A stretch of 19,372 nt of DNA from Candidatus Iainarchaeum sp. (GCA_028714395.1 JAQTMJ010000001.1:1-19372), one strand, 5' to 3'; positions 6,915-13,732 are shown, counted from the stretch's first letter. Notes: a model not told the origin generated them from the sequence alone. Numbers and translations: made by a program.

Positions 6915-8291
6915 TCACTTGCTCTTCGTCACTATGTGCATCTCGTCGGGCTTCTTGGTGACGTTTCCCAGCCTAACCCCTATGAGCGTCTTCACCCCCT
7001 TGGCAGACGCGATGTCCACCAGCCTCTGGGTGATTATGCCGTCGAAAACCACGGTCTCGACTCCGGGGAGCTCCTCTATGGTCTTTATCACGTCCCTCAC
7101 CGGCACCTCCCTTGCGAACACGCCGTCCTTTATGTACACCCTTGCCTTGAGCGTGTTGCTGAGCTCGTTCAAATCAGACATCAGCTCCTCGGTGCTCTTC
7201 TTCGCCACCTGGGGCCTGGGTTCATCCCTGGGCTCCTGCCGCTTGGGCTCCGGAGCTTCCTGGGGCGCAATTATCTGCTGGATGCGCTCGAAAATCGGCT
7301 TCACCGAAGGAGCAGGTGCAAACTGCCTCCTCGGCTCCTCGCGCATCTCCCGCTCCCTTCTCTGGGGCATCGGCTGCGGTTCAGGTTTCCTCTCCTCCAC
7401 CTGCGTCGGCTGCTCGGCCACATACCTCCTAGTCTGGTAGGACTGCGCGAAAGGCTTGCTCTTCTGCCCGTCTATCTGGTCGAAGGGCACCTTGTTCCTG
7501 AGCACCTTTATTATCTCCTTGCGCGTGAGCTCCTCCACTTCCTTCCCCACGGGTGCGCGGGCCACGAAATCAATCTCTACTCCGCCCTGCGAGAGTTCGT
7601 TCAGTATTATGTCGCCGCCCCTGTCCCCGTCCAGGAACACCGTGACTTCCTTTCCCTTGGAAAGCTCCACAACGCTTCTCGGAACTCTCGCTCCTCCTAT
7701 GGCAATCACATTAGTTATGTCATTCTTGAGCAGGTTTATCACGTCCGCCCTGCCTTCCACGAGCATTATTTCCTCCACCTTCTCTATGCTCGGGCCGCAG
7801 GCCAGCTTCTCAGGGCCGTATTCGCTCACTTCCGAGCTCTTCACCTGGTCCCGCACCATCTCGCTTATCTCCTTGCTTTCCGGTATCTCGGTGCTGAGCA
7901 TGTTCTTGAGCAGGTTCTTCGCCCTCTCCACGAGCACCTTCCTCTTCTGGCTCCTCGTGTCCTCTATCTTCTGCACCCTCACCCTCCCGTCGCAGGGCCC
8001 TATCCTGTCCACAATCTCGAGCGACGCCGCAATTATGGAAGTTTCAACCATGTCCAGGCTGCTGGGCACCTTCACCATCCCGTAGGTTTTTCCGCCGCGG
8101 CTGTTTAAGTCCACGTCTATCCTTCCTATCCTTCCGTTCTTCTGCAGCTCCCTCAGGTCCAGATCGTCCCCTAGCAAACCCTCGGTTTGGCCGAATATTG
8201 CGCCCACCACGTCCGGCTTGTCCACCAACCCATCCACTTCTATTTCCGAATAAATCAGATACTTGACCGTATCAATGTATGTCTTACCCAT
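6915..8291 (-). CDS. dnaG: Archaeal DnaG-type primase-like toprim protein
   Basis: 458 aa. Archaeal DnaG has a bacterial-like toprim domain; it is associated with the RNA-degrading exosome and has reported primase activity in some species. Numbering from ATG 8291: toprim Glu179 in LVEGRADVINLL and Asp221/Asp223 in FLDGDRGG are all present. The conserved N-terminal region with its EGLLGDDLDLREL motif precedes it. Between about residues 275 and 350 lies a long linker rich in Pro, Glu, Arg and Gln, followed by a conserved C-terminal domain. Start: GGTGA lies 5 nt before ATG 8291. A GTG at 8300 is also in frame, but it is part of that same ribosome-binding site, so I prefer 8291. The ribosome-binding site overlaps the stop codon of the upstream DUF167 gene. 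Confidence 0.95.
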   Translation of the reverse strand: MGKTYIDTVKYLIYSEIEVDGLVDKPDVVGAIFGQTEGLLGDDLDLRELQKNGRIGRIDVDLNSRGGKTYGMVKVPSSLDMVETSIIAASLEIVDRIGPCDGRVRVQKIEDTRSQKRKVLVERAKNLLKNMLSTEIPESKEISEMVRDQVKSSEVSEYGPEKLACGPSIEKVEEIMLVEGRADVINLLKNDITNVIAIGGARVPRSVVELSKGKEVTVFLDGDRGGDIILNELSQGGVEIDFVARAPVGKEVEELTRKEIIKVLRNKVPFDQIDGQKSKPFAQSYQTRRYVAEQPTQVEERKPEPQPMPQRREREMREEPRRQFAPAPSVKPIFERIQQIIAPQEAPEPKRQEPRDEPRPQVAKKSTEELMSDLNELSNTLKARVYIKDGVFAREVPVRDVIKTIEELPGVETVVFDGIITQRLVDIASAKGVKTLIGVRLGNVTKKPDEMHIVTKSK

Positions 8292-8296
8292 CTTTT

Positions 8297-8557
8297 TCAC
8301 CTTTCATTTTTTTGTATTTCGAGCAGCCCGGAAAACACTTCCCCGGTTTCCCCCTCTATCTCGAGGACCTTGTTCCTGGAGGTGCGCCCTCTCACCAGCG
8401 CCACCTTCCTTCCCAGCCTTTTCCCGAGCTCCTTCACGAGCCTCAGGTTGGCTTCGTTGCCCTCGGCTTTGGCCGGCACGCGTATTTTCGCAATCCCATT
8501 TTCCATGGAAATTGAAAATTTTTTCGCGTTCGGTATTACCTTTGCTTCGAGCCTCAT
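8297..8557 (-). CDS. DUF167 / YggU family protein
   Basis: 86 aa, matching the small DUF167 family of single-domain alpha/beta proteins widespread in archaea and bacteria, with no established biochemical role. Characteristic features seen are the VIPNAKKFS start strand, the central IRVPAKAEGNEANLRLVKEL segment (residues about 25-44, with the family's invariant Pro-Ala-x-x-Gly-x-Ala/Glu-Asn core) and the later LVRGRTSRNKVLEI strand. Full length. Start ATG 8557 is preceded by a GGATGGT stretch that can act as a ribosome-binding site. Its TGA is embedded in the dnaG Shine-Dalgarno region, so translation of the two is likely coupled. Confidence 0.88.
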   Translation of the reverse strand: MRLEAKVIPNAKKFSISMENGIAKIRVPAKAEGNEANLRLVKELGKRLGRKVALVRGRTSRNKVLEIEGETGEVFSGLLEIQKNER

Positions 8558-8568
8558 TTTACCATCCA

Positions 8569-8586
8569 GGCAGCGGAAAGGCTGCC
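8569..8586 (-). other. Hairpin in the leader of the DUF167-dnaG operon
   Basis: GGCAGC and GCTGCC (8569-8574 and 8581-8586) form a perfect 6-bp stem with a 6-nt loop, a few bases before the DUF167 ribosome-binding site. No function known; possible mRNA leader structure. Confidence 0.35.
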
Positions 8587-8615
8587 CATGGAGTCCAGAG
8601 AGAATAAGTAGGAGA

Positions 8616-8675
8616 GCTGTGCACTGTTGACCGGTCCTTCAAAGCTTGAAGCTCAGGGGGCCATCCGTGCACAGC
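8616..8675 (-). ncRNA. Structured element, possible small RNA or 3'-end structure
   Basis: A perfect 9-bp inverted repeat, GCTGTGCAC (8616-8624) and GTGCACAGC (8667-8675), encloses a second stem (8633-8636 with 8659-8662, one G-U) and a central 6-bp stem with an AGC triloop (CTTCAA 8637-8642, TTGAAG 8646-8651). The nested three-stem layout is about 60 nt, the size of an archaeal guide RNA or a structured leader or terminator. It starts 7 nt after the CBS-protein stop codon, so it could be that mRNA's 3' end. Strand is assumed from the flanking genes. I cannot fit it to a named RNA family; no clear K-turn or correctly placed ACA box is seen. Confidence 0.35.
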
Positions 8676-8682
8676 GTTAGCG

Positions 8683-9105
8683 TTATCTTGCCAATGCCCT
8701 CTCTTCTATCAGGTCTATAACCGAAGGCAGAAGCCTTGCGATGTCACCCTCGCTCAGTATCCCGATCAGCTCCTTGCCGTTGTTCACGACCGGGAGCCTC
8801 TTTATCTTGTTTCCCTTCATGGCCCGCGCCGCCTCCTCGAGGCTGGCCGTGGGCTTTATTACCCTGAGCGGCTTAGACATCGCATCGTCCACCGTGACTT
8901 TCTTAGGGTCCTTCCCAGCGGCTATGACCTTGTGCACTATATCGCGCTCGGTTATTATCCCGAGGGCTTTCTTTCCCTCCACAACAACTATGGAGCCGAT
9001 ATTGCACCTTTTCATCATCCTGGCCGCATCGGTCAGTGGACTTCCAGTAGCGATTACTATAACGTTTTTAGTCATTACGTCTCCTACTCTCAATTCTGAA
9101 CTCAT
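8683..9105 (-). CDS. Tandem CBS-domain protein
   Basis: 140 aa made almost entirely of two CBS domains, about residues 7-62 and 72-127. Each ends with the typical motif (GIITERDI and GILSEGDI), and each begins with a VxDxM element (VGDVMTKN, VDDAMSKP). A CBS pair forms a Bateman module that senses adenine nucleotides or SAM; with no catalytic domain attached, it presumably regulates a partner protein by binding. The partner cannot be read from the context. Start: a palindromic TATA box (9127-9136) is centred 26-27 nt before ATG 9105, so the mRNA is probably leaderless and this is the first gene of a minus-strand unit. Confidence 0.92.
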   Translation of the reverse strand: MSSELRVGDVMTKNVIVIATGSPLTDAARMMKRCNIGSIVVVEGKKALGIITERDIVHKVIAAGKDPKKVTVDDAMSKPLRVIKPTASLEEAARAMKGNKIKRLPVVNNGKELIGILSEGDIARLLPSVIDLIEERALAR

Positions 9106-9126
9106 AGTTTATTTGTGGCGAATAGG

Positions 9127-9136
9127 ATTTATAAAT
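9127..9136 (-). promoter_or_regulatory. TATA box of the CBS-protein gene
   Basis: ATTTATAAAT is centred 26-27 nt before ATG 9105, the ideal leaderless spacing. The sequence is palindromic, but on the plus strand no start codon sits at a fitting distance. Confidence 0.6.
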
Positions 9137-9215
9137 CTGCCCTATAACCCGGCATTGCTATGCAAAGAATGAGACGGACGAAAAGCTTAGATGTTGCTAA
9201 AAATAGCAGAACAAG

Positions 9216-9225
9216 TAATTAAAAA
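9216..9225 (+). promoter_or_regulatory. Weak TATA-like site before the 9259 gene
   Basis: TAATTAAAAA is centred about 39 nt before ATG 9259. A start of transcription near 9246 would leave a leader of about 13 nt that still contains GGTGG. A small hairpin (TGCTA/TAGCA, 9194-9207) lies just upstream. Confidence 0.35.
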
Positions 9226-9258
9226 CGTTCCCCTGCAATATCTAGTAATGGTGGTTTC

Positions 9259-9720
9259 ATGAAATTTACCTTCAAATCCCCAAATTTTGCCCTCAGGTCC
9301 ATGGAATTGCAAAAAAGGGTGTCTGCCGCAGAAAAGGTTGTAAAAGGAATTCTTCCCCCCGGGTTTGGTATTCAAATTGAACCGATGTTCGAGAAACAAA
9401 CACCTGTTGATGCCAAAAGATTCCGCTGCGCATATTCGCCCACACCCATAGAGAAGTTTCCTGGCTTGCCGAAACGGATTCACGATGGCCCTTTGTATGC
9501 CCGATTGAATATCAATTTCGCAACCGCAACTACCGCACCCCTAGTACAGGTTCTTGTTCCTCAGATCGGAAAACCTGAAATCAGGTACGCAGCCTATAAG
9601 GATAAGTTCTTGGCAGAAGAGGTGGCTGCGGCCCTTAGAAGGGCCGGACTGTTTCTAGTTAAGCTGAAAATACAGTTAGGTTTGGAACCATCCAAATACG
9701 GGGAAATCCGCCATAGGTAA
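9259..9720 (+). CDS. Hypothetical protein, 153 aa
   Basis: Not recognised. It is a basic, soluble protein with no membrane segment or cysteine cluster. The first half is rich in Pro, Lys and Phe (motif KGILPPGFGIQIEP, about residues 29-42). The second half contains a beta-like stretch (LYARLNINF) and then a predicted helix (FLAEEVAAALRRAG) ending in a basic tail. Start support: GGTGG at 9250-9254 lies 4 nt before ATG 9259, and a TATA-like site is upstream. A 98-codon reading frame on the opposite strand (9187-9483) has no ribosome-binding site and is judged a shadow. It stands alone between the divergent CBS gene and the RNase H gene. Moderately likely to be real. Confidence 0.55.
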   Translation: MKFTFKSPNFALRSMELQKRVSAAEKVVKGILPPGFGIQIEPMFEKQTPVDAKRFRCAYSPTPIEKFPGLPKRIHDGPLYARLNINFATATTAPLVQVLVPQIGKPEIRYAAYKDKFLAEEVAAALRRAGLFLVKLKIQLGLEPSKYGEIRHR

Positions 9721-9757
9721 AATCCGCACTCCAAGAAATTCTATTTTGGGATATGCG

Positions 9758-9765
9758 TTTATATG
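9758..9765 (+). promoter_or_regulatory. TATA box of the RNase HI gene
   Basis: TTTATATG is centred about 33 nt before ATG 9795, predicting a transcript with a leader of only a few bases and no Shine-Dalgarno site. Confidence 0.45.
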
Positions 9766-9794
9766 CACTACCCTACATTTAGCCTCTGGATTCA

Positions 9795-10187
9795 ATGCTC
9801 ACAATAAACACTGACGGCGCCTGCTTCTCGAATCCAGGCCCCATGGGCATAGGCGTAGTAATAATAAAAAAGGGCAAGATCATCGGCCAGATAAGCGAAT
9901 TCCTCGGGAAAGGCACCAACAACATCGCCGAGTACACAGCGGTGCTCAAGGCGCTCGAATTTGCGAAAAAGCTCGGGGAAACCGAAGTGGAAATAAGGAG
10001 CGACAGCCAGCTTCTTGTAAAGCAGCTGAAAGGGGAATACAAGCTAAAAGCACCGCACCTGCGCGAGCTCAAGCACAAAATCCTGGAAGCCGCGAAAGGG
10101 ATGGATTTAAATTTCAAATGGGTTCCGCGCGAGCAGAACGGTCTTGCGGACAAGCTTTCCAAGGATGCGATAGTGAATAAAATTTAA
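9795..10187 (+). CDS. rnhA: Ribonuclease HI (type 1)
   Basis: 130-aa RNase HI, which hydrolyses the RNA strand of RNA-DNA hybrids (R-loops, primer remnants). All four catalytic carboxylates of the DEDD set are seen: Asp7 (NTDGA), Glu46 (NNIAEYTAV), Asp70 (RSDSQLLV) and Asp119 (GLADKLS). The short length and the lack of a basic protrusion match archaeal type 1 enzymes of the Sulfolobus/Halobacterium kind rather than E. coli RNase HI. The N-terminal MLTINTDGACFSNPGPMG stretch is diagnostic. Start: a short leader is predicted from the TATA box; no other ATG fits. Its stop codon overlaps the stop of the convergent downstream gene within TTAA (10184-10187). Confidence 0.95.
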   Translation: MLTINTDGACFSNPGPMGIGVVIIKKGKIIGQISEFLGKGTNNIAEYTAVLKALEFAKKLGETEVEIRSDSQLLVKQLKGEYKLKAPHLRELKHKILEAAKGMDLNFKWVPREQNGLADKLSKDAIVNKI

Positions 10188-11503
10188 GAAATACGGTCCC
10201 CGTTCATTCCCGTGATTCCGTTCAATACGAATCCTTTAGGTATGTCCCATCCTTCATCCTGCCTGCCGAATTCCCTGTCCATGAGTTTCTTGAATTTTGC
10301 AAGGAATTCGGAAAAATCCTGGAATTCAATTTCCTTAAGTTTCCTGAATACGCGCTTGAGCTTTCCCTTGGTTTCTTTATCCAGCCCGCTTTCCATGCCT
10401 GAGCACCTGAAAAAATCCCGTTCATTCATCACGAATATCAGCTTCCCGTTTCCCAAGAGGCTAAATTTTCTATCCATATTATCCGCATTCTCTATTTCAC
10501 GCAGGCTTCCGTCGCATACGAACGCGGTTATATTGAACGTCTTTCCGGACCTATCGTAATACGCCTTTATCCAGGGAGCGAGCAGGTTGGGGAGAGAATC
10601 GGTTGCCTCTTCAATGCCCATGCCGGAACGGCTCATCGCGCTCGGATTCCTCACTCCGAGTATGGGATTTGGAGCTTCGCTTACCTTTACTGGGAGCCCA
10701 AAATAGAGTTGAATGAAGATAGCTGCAATATCCCCAACAGCTTTATCGTTCCCCTCTCCAAGCATGCAGGGAAGCGCATGCGTAAGTTCATGAAGCCCTA
10801 TCTCTACGCTTGAAGCGAAAATCGTTGCCCAGTCTGCCTTTGATCCGTCGGGCTGAAGTTCCTTATCCGGATCGGGGTCGTAAACCATCTTGCCTTTGTA
10901 AACATTCCAGAGAAAGTAGTAGGGGTACTTCATAAACTCATAGCGGAACCCTCCTCCGTTGTTGGAAAAATCTATGTCAGGCAGCTTTGTTATGCCCCTT
11001 GCTTCGGGTACTTTGCTGCACATATACATCCCGCCCATCCAGATTCCTATTGCCACAAGCGCTTCCTCAGCCCTCCAGAAAGCGCCCGGAGTTATCCTTC
11101 CATCCGCTAATGCATTGTTGAGCCTGTCAGTTATCCATCCATCGTTTTTTTCAAGCCATTCGGCAAACCTTTCAGCTTTGCTGTTTTCGTTCCCTGCATA
11201 GTACTGCCTTAAAAGCGGCGCAAAAATTGCCGCAGCGGAATCAAACTTCATATCCTTGGGATTCGCAAGTTTTTCAGAAAATGATTTTTTCCAGTCTTTT
11301 TGCATGCTGTTTGAAGCACTATTCTCAATAAGCGGCTCTATTTTTGTAATCTGGGCCGGAACGGATGCAGTAAGCACTTCCTTTGGAATCTGGACTGGTT
11401 TTGGAATCTGGGCCGGAGCAGATCCAGTAAACATAATAGTGGAGAGCAGTACTCTGGGCGCTATTCCTTGTAGTATCCGTCCAACTTGCATGGCAACCAA
11501 CAT
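10184..11503 (-). CDS. Putative exported HExxH zinc-metallopeptidase-like protein
   Basis: 439 aa, family not identified. The only diagnostic feature is HELTH at residues 238-242 inside a hydrophobic helix (SVEIGLHELTHALP), the zincin signature with two His ligands and the catalytic Glu. A third ligand is not obvious: Glu250, Asp258 and Glu277 are candidates. Upstream lies a Trp/Gly/Tyr-rich region (MGGMYMC, YPYYFLWN). Residues about 9-31 form a weak hydrophobic stretch ending in APA that may be a signal peptide. Start: the frame is open to 11587, but that N-terminus runs across a TATA box (11535-11543). ATG 11503 follows AAGGTGT and is preferred, with ATG 11491 as alternative. The C-terminal 120 residues are Lys-rich and charged. 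Enzyme activity is inference from the motif. Confidence 0.6.
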   Translation of the reverse strand: MLVAMQVGRILQGIAPRVLLSTIMFTGSAPAQIPKPVQIPKEVLTASVPAQITKIEPLIENSASNSMQKDWKKSFSEKLANPKDMKFDSAAAIFAPLLRQYYAGNENSKAERFAEWLEKNDGWITDRLNNALADGRITPGAFWRAEEALVAIGIWMGGMYMCSKVPEARGITKLPDIDFSNNGGGFRYEFMKYPYYFLWNVYKGKMVYDPDPDKELQPDGSKADWATIFASSVEIGLHELTHALPCMLGEGNDKAVGDIAAIFIQLYFGLPVKVSEAPNPILGVRNPSAMSRSGMGIEEATDSLPNLLAPWIKAYYDRSGKTFNITAFVCDGSLREIENADNMDRKFSLLGNGKLIFVMNERDFFRCSGMESGLDKETKGKLKRVFRKLKEIEFQDFSEFLAKFKKLMDREFGRQDEGWDIPKGFVLNGITGMNGDRIS

Positions 11504-11534
11504 ACACCTTATATCATTATTTAAAACATAAGAG

Positions 11535-11543
11535 TATATAAAG
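11535..11543 (-). promoter_or_regulatory. TATA box of the HExxH protein gene
   Basis: Minus-strand CTTTATATA, centred about 35 nt before ATG 11503, puts the transcript start near 11512 with AAGGTG in the short leader. A second TATA-like site (minus-strand GTATAAAAAA, 11598-11607) lies further out. Confidence 0.4.
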
Positions 11544-11581
11544 TGGGCGGTTTCGGCCTCATTCTGACTGTTGTGATAGCC

Positions 11582-11603
11582 ACCCATTTTCTATGGGTTT
11601 TTT
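11582..11603 (+). terminator. Terminator-like hairpin plus T6 (orphan on the plus strand)
   Basis: ACCCAT and ATGGGT (11582-11587, 11593-11598) form a 6-bp stem with a 5-nt loop; the last T of the stem begins the T6 run (11598-11603). No plus-strand gene ends nearby, so it may be coincidence, or the T-run may simply be the minus-strand TATA-like site. Confidence 0.25.
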
Positions 11604-11652
11604 ATACTCGAAGAAACGCAGGGCAGAATTTTTCCTAAAATAAAATTATGTG

Positions 11653-12432
11653 CTATACTCCACCGATAAGTTTGCGAGCTTCATTAATATAGGTTGCAGC
11701 TTCCCTATATTTTGCCCTCCATACGTCTTCTTGCCTAGCTTTTTCTGCAGCTAATCTAGCTTTTTCTGCAGGTGACTCAGTTTTTTCTGCAGCTAATCCA
11801 GCTTTTTCTGCAGCTGCTTTAGCCTCTTGTGCAGTGTTTAGACGATTTGTTGCCGTAGCCAATTGTGATCCAGCGTTTTTTTTGCTGCTACCTGATTTGA
11901 TTCTGTTTTCAAGGTTGTTTATGTCTCTTCTAAGCGCTTCGATATTATAATTTTTCCCCTCTCCCATAGACTTTTTCTTTTCTTCATCACTTATTACTCT
12001 TGCTTTAGGCGGAGATGCATAAGCCAGTCCCTGCGGGTCCCTTTTCGGAACAGTCCTTTGAAGCGAAGCTATTCCTGTGGATGGATTTTTTTGGATGCCC
12101 CATGCTGTTCTTGCTGCATTTTCTATGGCTTCCTTTTGTGATATGGAAAGCAAGAATGTGAATTTTGACATTGCTATTTCCCTGAACAAGTCCACCTGTT
12201 TTTCAGTGAACTTGTAACTGTTCCATTTGCTAGCGAATTCGGCGTAGCAGTCCTTTTTGAAAGTCTCCTGGTTCATCGAAGGCTTTTTATCCAGGAACAT
12301 ATCGTATACTTTTCCAAACGCTTTTTCTGTCGCTTCCCTTGCCATCAGCATCTGCTCTTCTGAAGTGTAAACTTTGGGCGTAAATAAATCTACGGGCTGC
12401 TTGAAAATCTGCCCTCCTTTTTGGTCTGCCAT
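11653..12432 (-). CDS. Coiled-coil protein with alanine/lysine/glutamate heptad repeats
   Basis: 259 aa, soluble, no recognised family. Residues about 1-115 form a helical domain (FTPKVYTSEEQMLMAREATEK and on). Next comes a linker, then a long helical region with heptads of the type xxxAEKA at about 205-232, encoded by four 21-bp DNA repeats. The C-terminus (YINEARKLIGGV) is again helical. No signal peptide or membrane segment. Start: AAAGGTGA lies 4 nt before ATG 12432, with a TATA box near 12470. The DNA is strongly AT-rich (30% G+C over 11941-12000, 38% over 11881-11940), unlike the adjacent pgk. With the HExxH gene it makes a lineage-specific-looking pair. Real gene likely; function unknown. 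Confidence 0.65.
   Translation of the reverse strand: MADQKGGQIFKQPVDLFTPKVYTSEEQMLMAREATEKAFGKVYDMFLDKKPSMNQETFKKDCYAEFASKWNSYKFTEKQVDLFREIAMSKFTFLLSISQKEAIENAARTAWGIQKNPSTGIASLQRTVPKRDPQGLAYASPPKARVISDEEKKKSMGEGKNYNIEALRRDINNLENRIKSGSSKKNAGSQLATATNRLNTAQEAKAAAEKAGLAAEKTESPAEKARLAAEKARQEDVWRAKYREAATYINEARKLIGGV
11737..11820 (-). repeat. Four tandem 21-bp repeats inside the coiled-coil gene
   Basis: Four consecutive 21-bp units (11737-11757, 11758-11778, 11779-11799, 11800-11820) share a TTTTTTCTGCAG or CTTTTTCTGCAG core. A decayed fifth unit (11821-11841) retains TGCAG. Each unit encodes one heptad containing AEK. Confidence 0.8.
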
Positions 12433-12465
12433 TCAATCACCTTTCATAACAATTTCTCCAGTTAG

Positions 12466-12475
12466 CTTTATATTT
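12466..12475. promoter_or_regulatory. Shared divergent promoter region of the coiled-coil gene and pgk
   Basis: The 90-bp gap 12433-12522 holds CTTTATATTT, which reads as AAATATAAAG on the minus strand, about 38 nt before ATG 12432. On the plus strand it lies about 52 nt before ATG 12523, predicting a leader of about 26 nt that includes the pgk Shine-Dalgarno AAAGGTG (12511-12517). Confidence 0.4.
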
Positions 12476-12522
12476 CTTATTCGTTATTCTAAATTTGCTA
12501 TTTTTGCCAGAAAGGTGTTCAA

Positions 12523-13716
12523 ATGAGAAAATACAGCGACCTCAAGCTGAAAGGGAAGGTGGTGTTCAAGCGCATAGACATCAATTCCCCCATAGAAGGC
12601 GGAAAGGTGCAGCCCAACCCGCGCATACTCGCGCACGCAAGAAGCATCGCAGAGTTGCGCGACGCAGGCGCGAAAGTGGTTCTTCTCGCGCACCAGGGGC
12701 GCGCGGGGGAAGAGGATTTCACTTCCCTGGAGCAGCACGCGAAGCTGCTTGAAAAAGAGCTAGGAACCCCTGTTTACTACGTGGAAGATGTGGCCGGGGA
12801 AAAGGCCCAGAAAGCCATAACCCTGCTGAAAAACGGCGAGGTTTTGCTGCTCAACAACGTGCGCATCCTTCCTGACGAAACCAAGTCCGGCGCAGAAAGC
12901 CCGGAAGTGGTGCGTGCGTTAGCCCCACTGGGCCATTACTTCATCCTTGATTCGCTTTCCGTTGCGCACCGCTCCCATGCAAGCGTTGTGGGTTTCACCA
13001 ATCACATGCCCAGCGCAGCCGGAAAGGTGCTCAGCGACGAGCTGGAAGCCCTGAAAAAGATGGACGGCGCGAAGAACATCACGTTCTTCTTCGGCGGCTC
13101 AAAAGTGGCGGATTCGTTCAGGGTGATGGAGCGCTGGCTCGCGAGCGGAAGGGTTAAGAAAATACTTTTGGGCGGCGCCCTCTCGGTTCTCTTCATCTAC
13201 GCGAAAGGATGCAAGATAGGCGAATCCCTTGATTATTTGGTGAAAACGGATTTAGTAAAGCACGCCGGAGGCGCGAAAAGGATGCTGGAGAAATACCCGG
13301 GCAAGATAGAAATTCCGGTTGATGTGGGATTGAACATCATGGGCAAGCGCGTGGACGCCAATGTAAATGAAATAGACCGCGGCATGATATTCGACATAGG
13401 GGAAAAAACCCTCCTAAAATACAAGGAGATAATATTCGATTCGGATTTCATCTTCGTGAACGGCCCTGCAGGCGTTTACGAGCAGAAGGAGTTCGAGTTC
13501 GGCACAAGGCACGTCCTTGAAGCAATTTCCCGCGCCCCGGGATTCTCTTTGGTCGGAGGAGGGCACACCATAACCGCGATAGAAAAATTCAAAATCCCGA
13601 AGGAGAAATTCGGCTACATCTCGCTTTCCGGAAAAGCTCTGGTTGAATACCTGAGCGGCAACGAGCTCCCGGGGCTGAAGGGGCTCAAGGACAACGTCGG
13701 CAAATTCCCGCTCTGA
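12523..13716 (+). CDS. pgk: Phosphoglycerate kinase, archaeal type
   Basis: 397 aa. Catalyses 1,3-bisphosphoglycerate + ADP to 3-phosphoglycerate + ATP in glycolysis, or the reverse in gluconeogenesis, in the cytoplasm. Conserved elements in order: RIDINSP (substrate loop), AHQGRAG (HxGR-type loop of the archaeal form), AHRSHASVVGF, FFGGSKVADSF (nucleotide-domain GGxKV), NGPAGVYE and GGGHT (phosphate-binding end). Length is normal. Some usually constant residues differ: NNVR where ENxR is usual, LDSLSVAHR where NDAFxxAHR is usual, and NGPAGV for NGPMGV. It is thus a divergent but apparently intact enzyme. Start: AAAGGTG 5 nt before ATG 12523. A terminator-like element follows. Monocistronic by context. 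Confidence 0.95.
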   Translation: MRKYSDLKLKGKVVFKRIDINSPIEGGKVQPNPRILAHARSIAELRDAGAKVVLLAHQGRAGEEDFTSLEQHAKLLEKELGTPVYYVEDVAGEKAQKAITLLKNGEVLLLNNVRILPDETKSGAESPEVVRALAPLGHYFILDSLSVAHRSHASVVGFTNHMPSAAGKVLSDELEALKKMDGAKNITFFFGGSKVADSFRVMERWLASGRVKKILLGGALSVLFIYAKGCKIGESLDYLVKTDLVKHAGGAKRMLEKYPGKIEIPVDVGLNIMGKRVDANVNEIDRGMIFDIGEKTLLKYKEIIFDSDFIFVNGPAGVYEQKEFEFGTRHVLEAISRAPGFSLVGGGHTITAIEKFKIPKEKFGYISLSGKALVEYLSGNELPGLKGLKDNVGKFPL

Positions 13717-13732
13717 GCCGCGAAAGCACCAG

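Noticed and set aside
6867-8108. A 413-codon open frame on the plus strand across dnaG
   Set aside because: It is antisense to a confidently identified gene. Its product is His/Leu/Arg/Pro-rich, typical of a shadow of a GC-rich gene, and it has no ribosome-binding site.
8616-8675. tRNA or H/ACA guide RNA identity for the inverted-repeat element
   Set aside because: No cloverleaf, T-loop or CCA pattern. The only ACA lies inside the outer stem, and no convincing K-turn is visible.
9187-9483. A 98-codon minus-strand frame opposite the 9259 gene
   Set aside because: The plus-strand frame has GGTGG at proper spacing and a TATA-like site; the minus frame has neither and overlaps it.
10184-11587. 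The longer 467-codon version of the HExxH protein
   Set aside because: Its extra 28 residues run across a TATA box at 11535-11543; ATG 11503 follows AAGGTGT.
11737-11841. CRISPR array
   Set aside because: The repeat is a 21-bp head-to-tail coding repeat with no unique spacers, in frame with a coiled-coil gene.
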